DNA of 12,328 nt from an uncultured Gemmatimonadota bacterium (GTDB lineage: Bacteria > Gemmatimonadota > Gemmatimonadetes > Gemmatimonadales > Gemmatimonadaceae): positions 1 to 12,328 of the forward strand of contig CAMLIU010000016.1 of the NCBI GenBank assembly GCA_946479995.1, in the 5' to 3' direction. A model generated the notes under the pieces. That model had not been told where the DNA came from and made no database searches. It was given only the letters and a program-made list of their open reading frames with translations. Numbering within the stretch: position 1 is the stretch's first letter; each line of letters begins with the position of its first letter. This document shows, one piece after another, positions 7,850-12,328 of this stretch. The position numbers and the translations under genes were made by a program.

Positions 7850-8631
7850 TGCTGGAGAACGACACACCGCACGCCACCGTCCGCACGCCGGTGGCACCCG
7901 TGTTCGCCGAGGCCCGCGTGGCGAGCGCGCAGATCTCGCAGTTCGTGGCTGGCCGCCGCCTCGAGCTGCTGGAGCAGCGTGACGACTGGTATCGCGTGCG
8001 CGGCCCCGACGAGTACGAAGGCTGGGTGCACCGTGGCTACCTCGAGCACGGCGACGGATATCACGCTCGCCTGGATCGGGTGTCGCTCGGCTGCGTCACG
8101 GTGGACGCGACTGGCGCGCGCCGCGCCATGCCTCTCGGTGCGCTGCTCGAGCCGGAGGAGCGGGTGGAGCGGGGCGAAGCGGTGGACGTGCACGAACGTG
8201 CCACGCGATTTCCTACCGAAGCCACCGCGATCACGAGGAGTGCCCTCGATTACTTCGAGGGGACGAGCTACCTGTGGGGCGGCATCACGCCCTGGGGCGC
8301 CGACTGCTCGGGCCTCGTACAGGCGGTCTTCTCACTGCACGGCGTCCAGCTGCGGCGCGACGCGTGGCAGCAGGCGCAGCAGGGCGAACCTGGTCCCGAT
8401 CAGCTGCTCGACGCGGAAGCGGGCGACCTCCTGTTCTTCTCCGATCGCGTGGACGGCCACATCACCCACGTAGCCATCTCCCTCGGCTCACGCCGCCTCG
8501 TGCATCTCGCCCTCGGCCGCGGCGGCTACGCCGTGGAGCAGCTCGACGACGAGACCGACCCGTACGTGCAGAAGCTGCGGGAGAGGTACGTCCACACGAG
8601 ACGGGTACTGGGGGCTGCGCGTGAACCGTGA
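7849..8631 (+). CDS. SH3b-NlpC/P60 (C40) endopeptidase, YkfC-like, apparently cytosolic
   Basis: This 260-residue protein has an N-terminal SH3b-like domain (about 10-65; DDWYRVRGPDEYEGWVHRGYL is typical), a linker or second beta segment, and a C-terminal NlpC/P60 papain-like domain (about 125-255). Catalytic residues appear as Cys153 in GADCSGLVQ, His207 in HITHVAIS and a third polar residue, likely His219 in LVHLALG. The architecture resembles gamma-D-glutamyl-L-diamino-acid endopeptidases such as YkfC, which cut murein-derived peptides. No signal peptide is visible, so turnover of imported cell-wall peptides is more likely than wall remodelling. ATG 7849 overlaps the peptidase stop by one base; an in-frame open stretch upstream lies inside that gene. 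The final residues and the TGA stop come from the first GTGAACC repeat units, so the 3' end may have been shaped by the repeat. It is the last gene of the operon. Confidence 0.9.
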   Translation: MLENDTPHATVRTPVAPVFAEARVASAQISQFVAGRRLELLEQRDDWYRVRGPDEYEGWVHRGYLEHGDGYHARLDRVSLGCVTVDATGARRAMPLGALLEPEERVERGEAVDVHERATRFPTEATAITRSALDYFEGTSYLWGGITPWGADCSGLVQAVFSLHGVQLRRDAWQQAQQGEPGPDQLLDAEAGDLLFFSDRVDGHITHVAISLGSRRLVHLALGRGGYAVEQLDDETDPYVQKLRERYVHTRRVLGAAREP

Positions 8632-8648
8632 ACCGTGAACCGTGAACC
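8621..8648 (+). repeat. Four tandem copies of heptamer GTGAACC
   Basis: Perfect units run at 8621-8627, 8628-8634, 8635-8641 and 8642-8648. The first copies overlap the end of the NlpC/P60 gene and supply its TGA stop at 8629-8631. Two inverted copies (GGTTCAC) lie at 8707-8720. This is probably a dispersed intergenic repeat or a remnant of one. Confidence 0.95.
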
Positions 8649-8657
8649 GTAAATGCG

Positions 8658-8690
8658 AACGGCACACCGGACTCAGCTCGGTGTGCCGTT
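8658..8690. terminator. Perfect 12-bp hairpin, candidate bidirectional terminator
   Basis: AACGGCACACCG (8658-8669) pairs perfectly with 8679-8690 around a nine-base loop. It sits between convergent genes, the expected place for a shared terminator. No T-run follows on the plus strand, and on the minus strand only a short ATTTAC follows. It is thus not a textbook intrinsic terminator. It could act as a 3'-end-stabilising stem instead. Confidence 0.55.
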
Positions 8691-8727
8691 GTCATCAACC
8701 GCTCACGGTTCACGGTTCACGTGCAGT

Positions 8728-9156
8728 TCAGCTCATCCACACCGGTGTCGGCGCCGCGGTCGCGTTGGCGGCGGGGCGCACCTGGATCGGCACCTCGGCG
8801 TGGGTCGTCCCGTCGAGGCCGACGCGCATCAGGTAGCTGCCGGCCACGTCCAGCGGCAGGTCGAGGTGCGCGACGAGCGGGAAGTCCATCTCCACCACGC
8901 CGGTGGGCGGCGCGGCGATGCCGAGCTCGCCCTCGCTGCTCCAGAGCTCGTTCCCGCTCGGGCTCAACCACTGGAGGGACACGCTGTGGTTGCCCACGTC
9001 GGCCGGCGTGCCTTTCAGGTGCACCACCAGCGTGGCGCGCGGGTGCAGCGCCGGGAGCGTGGCCACCTGGAGGGCGTCGAACACGCCGAGGATGTTGAGC
9101 TTTCCTTCCTGCGAGAGGTTCGCCGCGTCGGCGAAGAGTGCGAAGGCCACGTGCAT
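8728..9156 (-). CDS. DUF6941-like conserved protein of unknown function
   Basis: This is the only minus-strand gene I accept: 142 residues, ATG at 9156-9154, stop at 8730-8728. It begins HVAFALFADAANLSQEGKLNILGVFDAL, which resembles the DUF6941 pattern of a short strand, an ADAA-like motif, then GKL-x-x-LG-x-F. Several beta-strand-like segments follow, such as ATLVVHLKGTP and HSVSLQWLSPSGNEL. The C-terminal half (FPLVAHLDLPLDVAGSYLMRVGLDG) looks like an immunoglobulin-like or beta-sandwich fold. There is no signal peptide, membrane helix or cysteine. It is transcribed divergently from the EamA gene and convergently to the NlpC/P60 gene. TAGCTT lies six bases before the ATG with no Shine-Dalgarno, suggesting a leaderless message. 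Function is unknown; the family name is from pattern memory. Confidence 0.8.
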   Translation of the reverse strand: MHVAFALFADAANLSQEGKLNILGVFDALQVATLPALHPRATLVVHLKGTPADVGNHSVSLQWLSPSGNELWSSEGELGIAAPPTGVVEMDFPLVAHLDLPLDVAGSYLMRVGLDGTTHAEVPIQVRPAANATAAPTPVWMS

Positions 9157-9174
9157 GCTGCGAAGCTAGCATGC
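9153..9174. promoter_or_regulatory. Perfect 7-bp dyad, candidate operator over the DUF6941-like start
   Basis: GCATGCT (9153-9159) and AGCATGC (9168-9174) form a perfect inverted repeat with an eight-base centre. It covers both the minus-strand ATG and its TAGCTT element, so a bound dimeric regulator would block that promoter. It could also be chance. Confidence 0.35.
9163..9168 (-). promoter_or_regulatory. Leaderless-type -10 element (TAGCTT) for the DUF6941-like gene
   Basis: On the minus strand TAGCTT is followed by six bases and then the ATG at 9156. This spacing puts transcription start at or next to the start codon. No Shine-Dalgarno is present. No convincing -35 box is visible. Confidence 0.5.
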
Positions 9175-9185
9175 CGTCGTGCCGT

Positions 9186-9213
9186 TTGCGACAGCGGCCT
9201 GCCCCTCTAGCTT
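9186..9213 (+). promoter_or_regulatory. Candidate leaderless promoter for the EamA operon (TTGCGA-16-TAGCTT)
   Basis: TTGCGA at 9186-9191 and TAGCTT at 9208-9213 are separated by 16 bases. The -10 hexamer ends five bases before ATG 9219, placing the transcription start at or within a few bases of the start codon. There is no Shine-Dalgarno. The same TAGCTT hexamer stands at the matching place before the divergent gene. Confidence 0.5.
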
Positions 9214-9218
9214 TCGTC

Positions 9219-10166
9219 ATGACTTCGACCGTTCGCGTGGCGGCGGGGCGCCCAGCCGAGGCAGCCCCGGCCGGGCTCACCGCCACTGATCTCCTCCTGC
9301 TCTGCATGGCCCTCATCTGGGGGGTCAACTACGCCGTGGTGAAGTTCGGCGCGGGGCAGGTGGAACCGCTCGTGTTCAACGGCGCGCGAGTGCTGCTCGC
9401 GTCCATCGTGCTCGTCGGGATCGTCACCTTCGGCGCGCACACGTGGCCCCGCGGGCGCACGCTCTGGGCGCTGCTCGGCCTCGGCGTGCTCGGCAACGGG
9501 CTGTACCAGTACCTGTTCATCGAGGGAATCGCCCGCACCCGCGCCGGCGATGCGGCGCTCATCCTCGCGGCCGCGCCGGCGTTCATGGCCATCATCGGGA
9601 GGCTGCGTGGCACCGAGCACACCGGCGCCCTCGGGGTGGCGGGCATCGCGCTGTCGCTCACCGGCATCGGGCTCGTCGTCTTCGGCGACACCGATGGCGG
9701 CGAGCGAGCTGTCTCGCTGACCGGCGACCTCCTGCTCCTGCTCGCCTGTCTCTGCTGGTCGCTCTACACGGTGTTCCTGCGACCGTACACGGAGCGCGTG
9801 GACGGCATCACCTTGTCGGCGGTGACGATGGTGGGGGGCGCCGTGCCGCTGGTGCTGGTGTCCATTCCCTCGATGCTGCGCACGCAGTGGGGCGCGATCG
9901 GGTTGGGTGGCTGGGCGGCGGTGGCGTACAGCGGGGTGTTCGCGCTCGTGCTCGCGTACCTCTTCTGGTACCGCGGGGTGCGCACGCTCGGCCCCACGCG
10001 CTCGGCGATGTATGCGAACCTGCAGCCGATCATCGCGCTGGGCGTGGCGTGGGCCACGCTTCACGAGACGCCGCACCTCCTCCAGCTCGTGGGCGCGGCG
10101 TGCATCATGGGCGGACTGCTCCTCACCCGGCTCCAGGCGGCGCCCGTCACTCCGCCGTGCGAATGA
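9219..10166 (+). CDS. EamA/DMT-superfamily transporter
   Basis: This 315-residue inner-membrane protein has about ten hydrophobic helices in two EamA repeats (about residues 20-155 and 170-305). The first helix contains ALIWGVNYAVVKFGA, the usual start of an EamA repeat, and the second repeat begins near GDLLLLLACLCWSLYTVFLR, with the W-x-x-Y/F-x-V pattern. The final repeat shows YANLQPIIALGVAW, typical of the last helices. Family members export or exchange metabolites, amino acids or cofactors; substrate cannot be inferred. ATG 9219 is preferred. An upstream in-frame ATG at 9138 would overlap the divergent gene and add an Arg/Cys-rich tail, whereas 9219 fits a leaderless promoter. Its stop overlaps the HAD gene as ATGA. 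It heads a five-gene operon. Confidence 0.92.
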   Translation: MTSTVRVAAGRPAEAAPAGLTATDLLLLCMALIWGVNYAVVKFGAGQVEPLVFNGARVLLASIVLVGIVTFGAHTWPRGRTLWALLGLGVLGNGLYQYLFIEGIARTRAGDAALILAAAPAFMAIIGRLRGTEHTGALGVAGIALSLTGIGLVVFGDTDGGERAVSLTGDLLLLLACLCWSLYTVFLRPYTERVDGITLSAVTMVGGAVPLVLVSIPSMLRTQWGAIGLGGWAAVAYSGVFALVLAYLFWYRGVRTLGPTRSAMYANLQPIIALGVAWATLHETPHLLQLVGAACIMGGLLLTRLQAAPVTPPCE

Positions 10167-10855
10167 GAGTCGTCCTGTTCGACATCGACGGTACCATCCT
10201 CTGGACCGATGGCGCCGGCCGCCGCGCGGTGCACCGCGCCCTCGAGGACGTGTTCGGCGCGCCGGTGCCCGATGGGCACGAGTTCGACGGCAAGACCGAT
10301 CCGCAGATCGTCCGCGAGCTGATGCAGCTCGCCGGCGTGGCGCATGATGACATCGACGGCCGTATCGCCTCGGCCCTCGAGCGCTACGTGGAGCTGCTGC
10401 ATGCCGAGCTGGGTGCGCTCGAGCAGCATGACCACGTGCTGCCCGGCATCCGCGAGCTGCTCGATGCCCTGGAGGCGCGCGACGACGTGCTGCTCGGCCT
10501 CCTCACCGGCAACGTGCATCCGGGGGCAGTGGCGAAGCTCACCGCCGTCGGCATCGACCCGGCGCGGTTCAGGATCGGTGCGTACGGTTCCGATCACGCC
10601 CACCGGCCGGAGCTTCCCGCCATCGCGCGCGAACGTGCGGAAGCGCTGCTCGGGCACCAGATTGAGGGAAGCGACGTGGTGGTCATCGGCGACACGCCAG
10701 CCGACATGGGATGCGGCCGAGGGATCGGCGCCCGCGCGATCGGCGTGGCCACCGGCCGCTACTCGGTGGACGACCTGCATGCCTGCGGCGCGGCGGCGGT
10801 GTTCGAGGACCTGTCGGATACCTCCGCCGCCGTGCGGGCGATCATGGGAGACTGA
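10163..10855 (+). CDS. HAD-superfamily phosphatase (phosphoglycolate phosphatase-like)
   Basis: This 230-residue HAD hydrolase has motif I DIDGT (nucleophile Asp7, acid/base Asp9), an alpha-helical cap (about 15-90), motif II LLTGN with Thr115, and motif IV GDTPAD with Asp177 and Asp181. The motif III lysine position seems to be an Arg in HAHRPELPAIARERA, a substitution I associate with some Gph-like HAD proteins. The layout fits small-molecule phosphatases of the Gph/COG0546 type, acting on a phosphorylated metabolite in the cytosol. Start ATG 10163 overlaps the EamA stop (ATGA). The protein begins RVVLFDIDGT, normal for this family with no extra N-terminus. The next gene starts five bases after its stop. 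The substrate is not predictable. Confidence 0.92.
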   Translation: MRVVLFDIDGTILWTDGAGRRAVHRALEDVFGAPVPDGHEFDGKTDPQIVRELMQLAGVAHDDIDGRIASALERYVELLHAELGALEQHDHVLPGIRELLDALEARDDVLLGLLTGNVHPGAVAKLTAVGIDPARFRIGAYGSDHAHRPELPAIARERAEALLGHQIEGSDVVVIGDTPADMGCGRGIGARAIGVATGRYSVDDLHACGAAAVFEDLSDTSAAVRAIMGD

Positions 10856-10860
10856 GGCAG

Positions 10861-11454
10861 ATGCTCGAGGTCGAGCTCAAGAGCGTGGTGGATGACATCC
10901 CGCGCCGGCGCGCGATGGTGGAGCGCGCCGGAGGCACGCTCGCGTGGGCCGGCCGGCTCCTGGATCGCCGCTACGACACCGCTTCCCGCTCGCTCGCCGC
11001 GCGCGATCACGTGCTGCGCCTGCGCGAGTATCACGACGCGAGCGGCGCACGCGCGGAGCTCGACTGGAAGGGTCCCACCGGCCACGACAACGGCTACAAG
11101 GTGCGCGAGGAGCTCGGCGTCCACGTCGCCGAGCCGGACGTGCTGGCCGACATGCTCGTTCGCCTGGGCTACGAGGTCACGGTGGAGATCGAGCGCGAGA
11201 TCGCGCAGTACGAGATGGCGGGAGCCACCGTGCGATTCGAGCGCTATCCGCGGCTCGACGATCTCGTGGAAGTGGAGGGGACGCCGGAGCAGATCGAGCG
11301 CGCGATTGCCGCCGTCGGCCTCCCGCGTGCGGGATTCACCAGCGAGCGGCTGCCGGATTTCGTGCGCCGGTTCGAGGCGCGTACCGGCGAGCGCGCGGCG
11401 CTCTGCCAGGCGGAGCTGCGCGGCGAAGCGCATTACGATCCTGCCAATGCCTGA
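10861..11454 (+). CDS. CYTH-domain protein (class IV adenylate cyclase/CyaB-type or triphosphatase)
   Basis: This 197-residue protein has CYTH triphosphate-tunnel features. These are the N-terminal ExExK signature as E3-V-E5-L-K7, DRRYDT (35-40), LRLRE around R53/R55, ELDWKGP with K70, YKVREE near 79-84 and a late acidic LVEVEG strand. CYTH enzymes bind the triphosphate of ATP, thiamine triphosphate or inorganic tripolyphosphate with divalent metal. The DxxYDT, WKGP and REE pattern looks most like class IV adenylate cyclase (CyaB) proteins, but CyaB-like sequences are often annotated on similarity alone, so cAMP production is uncertain. GAGG four bases before ATG 10861 supports the start. It overlaps the next gene by eight bases. 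No cAMP receptor is visible in the window. Confidence 0.88.
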   Translation: MLEVELKSVVDDIPRRRAMVERAGGTLAWAGRLLDRRYDTASRSLAARDHVLRLREYHDASGARAELDWKGPTGHDNGYKVREELGVHVAEPDVLADMLVRLGYEVTVEIEREIAQYEMAGATVRFERYPRLDDLVEVEGTPEQIERAIAAVGLPRAGFTSERLPDFVRRFEARTGERAALCQAELRGEAHYDPANA

Positions 11455-11944
11455 CGAGGCACGCCTTCCCGAGCTCGCGCGCTCGCTGCGTACCTTCGGC
11501 GCTCCGCATGGGGCAGCAGCCGAAGCGGCGCACGCGGCCATCTTCGGCCCACTCCTGGACGCGCGTGCCCTCGCGGCGACGCGCGGATTCGAGGGCGCGA
11601 TGTCGGTGTTCCGCGGGCAGGCGCTCGCGGCGCGGATCGTCTCGCGCGCGGGCGAGGCGGCGCGCGAGGGCCAGGCCGATGCTGCGCGCGCCCGCGCCCG
11701 GGTTGCCCGCGCGCGCGAGGCCCTCGAGCCGCTGGGAGAGGCGCTGCGGGCGCTCGATGCACTCCTCCCCATGTCGGGGGCCAATGCTCGGGGCGACACG
11801 ATGCTCGCGGCGACGGAGTGGATGACGCAGCTCGCGCGCACCTTCCGCATCGCCGACGAAGCCTGCGTGGCCCTCACGCGCGTCCTCGCCGAGCACGATG
11901 ACGCGGTGGTGCGCAGCGGCTGGTTCCGCCGTCTCGGCCGGTGA
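11447..11944 (+). CDS. Hypothetical Ala/Arg-rich helical protein
   Basis: I do not recognise this 165-residue protein. It is rich in Ala, Arg and Glu and should be mostly alpha-helical. Residues about 62-107 (SRAGEAAREGQADAARARA onward to LDALL) look like a continuous amphipathic helix or coiled coil. A less charged C-terminal half contains EWMTQLARTFRIADEAC with the only Cys, and the chain ends RSGWFRRLGR. There is no signal peptide, membrane helix or metal motif. Reality is supported by its position. Its ATG overlaps the CYTH stop by eight bases, its stop overlaps the acpS GTG (GTGA), and leaving it out would create a 486-base hole in a tight operon. An upstream open extension of the frame lies inside the CYTH gene and is ignored. 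Confidence 0.65.
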   Translation: MPDEARLPELARSLRTFGAPHGAAAEAAHAAIFGPLLDARALAATRGFEGAMSVFRGQALAARIVSRAGEAAREGQADAARARARVARAREALEPLGEALRALDALLPMSGANARGDTMLAATEWMTQLARTFRIADEACVALTRVLAEHDDAVVRSGWFRRLGR

Positions 11945-12324
11945 TCGTCGGCATCGGCATCGATCTCGTGGAGGTGCAGCGCATGCGCGACCTGCTGGCC
12001 AGGAAGGGGGAGCGCGCGCTGTACCGGCTCTTCACCGAAGGCGAGCGGACGTATGCCTTCATGCATCCCGAGCCTGAGCGCCAGCTCGCCGCGAGGGCGG
12101 CGGCGAAGGAGGCGGCGTTCAAGGCGCTCGCCGGCAATGACCTCGCCCGCGGCATCGGCTGGCGCGAGCTCGAAGTCCTCTCACGGCCGGGACGAGCGCC
12201 CGCACTCCTGCTCCACGGTCGAGCCGCCGCGCGCGCGAACGAGCTGCTGGTGACGCGGATCCACCTGTCGCTCACCCACACTGAAAGCTCGGCGGCGGCG
12301 GTGGTGGTGGTGGAGAGGGATTGA
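11941..12324 (+). CDS. acpS: Holo-[acyl-carrier-protein] synthase AcpS
   Basis: This 127-residue AcpS transfers 4'-phosphopantetheine from CoA to apo-ACP, enabling fatty-acid synthesis. Visible features are GIGIDLVEVQRM with Mg-binding Asp8, the ARAAAKEAAFKAL segment with Glu57 and Lys61, GIGWRELEV (the usual region after the K-x-x-x-K helix) and a C-terminal HLSLTHTESSAAAVVVVE matching the HxSxSHT strand. Length is normal. The usual RFAAKEA reads RAAAKEA, so the aromatic residue is missing, though metal and CoA-binding residues are kept. The start is GTG 11941, overlapping the upstream stop as GTGA; it directly begins the conserved IVGIGID strand. The stop lies four bases before the window edge, so what follows is unseen. 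Confidence 0.93.
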   Translation: MIVGIGIDLVEVQRMRDLLARKGERALYRLFTEGERTYAFMHPEPERQLAARAAAKEAAFKALAGNDLARGIGWRELEVLSRPGRAPALLLHGRAAARANELLVTRIHLSLTHTESSAAAVVVVERD

Positions 12325-12328
12325 ACCG

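Larger units (their letters stand above)
8615..8726. repeat. Long nested inverted repeat between convergent genes
   Basis: The outer arms, 8615-8638 and 8703-8726, are complementary over 24 bases with a single G-T position. Because of the heptamer repeats the arms can also pair in slipped registers (8628-8645 or 8635-8650 against the same right arm). The inner hairpin is 8658-8690. The structure fills the whole gap between the stops of the two convergent genes. Confidence 0.9.

Noticed and set aside
9138..9218. Upstream start for the EamA transporter
   Set aside because: It would overlap the divergent gene and add a Cys/Arg-rich tail atypical for EamA. ATG 9219 fits the family and the promoter spacing.
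12305..12328. Last bases resemble the reverse complement of a tRNA 3' end (GGTTCAATCCCTCTCC on the minus strand)
   Set aside because: The T-arm does not pair properly (third stem pair fails and the loop is off), the bases encode the end of AcpS, and the rest would lie outside the window.
1..12328. Mobile elements, CRISPR, defence or biosynthetic cluster signatures, and sigma-54 promoters
   Set aside because: I saw no transposase, integrase, regular spaced repeats, effector-like genes or a convincing TGGCAC-N5-TTGC site by eye. A profile search could still change this.

Overview
The window is a compact, very GC-rich bacterial chromosome segment. It holds twelve protein genes, the first cut by the left edge. 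Eleven read on the plus strand and one on the minus strand. The gene types are those of a Gram-negative, outer-membrane-bearing bacterium: a TamB-type translocation protein, an NtrB/NtrC-like two-component pair and a cytosolic NlpC/P60 enzyme. GC level, gene density, apparent leaderless promoters and protein style make me think of Gemmatimonadota or a similar soil lineage. That placement is an impression, not proof. I see no phage, IS element, CRISPR array, rRNA or credible tRNA.

Region 1 (1-8631, plus strand) may be one long transcription unit: tamB C-terminal part, a diacylglycerol-kinase-family lipid kinase, a triple-PAS hybrid histidine kinase, an NtrC-family response regulator, a 62-residue eight-cysteine zinc protein, a P1-family (DmpA/NylC-like) Ntn hydrolase and an SH3b-NlpC/P60 endopeptidase. 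Most junctions are ATGA or TGATG overlaps or gaps of about 10 bases. The only larger gap, 39 bases, precedes the kinase. The last two genes plausibly degrade peptides, perhaps cell-wall peptides, in the cytosol.

Region 2 (8615-8730) separates convergent genes. It is an unusual nested palindrome: four tandem copies of the heptamer GTGAACC, a perfect 12-bp hairpin, then the heptamers in inverted orientation. The left repeat supplies the stop codon of the NlpC/P60 gene. The right one ends two bases before the minus-strand gene's stop.

Region 3 (8728-9218) holds a minus-strand DUF6941-like gene and a 62-base divergent promoter region. Each divergent ATG has TAGCTT only 5-6 bases upstream, as for leaderless mRNAs. 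A perfect 7-bp dyad covers the minus-strand start.

Region 4 (9219-12324, plus strand) is a tight operon: EamA transporter, HAD phosphatase, CYTH-domain enzyme (class IV adenylate cyclase or triphosphatase), an unrecognised helical protein, and holo-ACP synthase AcpS.

The most unusual finding is the response regulator. Its AAA+ domain has no GAFTGA loop, an altered Walker B (ND for DE) and a missing arginine-finger residue, so it probably does not activate sigma-54 RNA polymerase. I do not see an obviously new defence or mobile system here.
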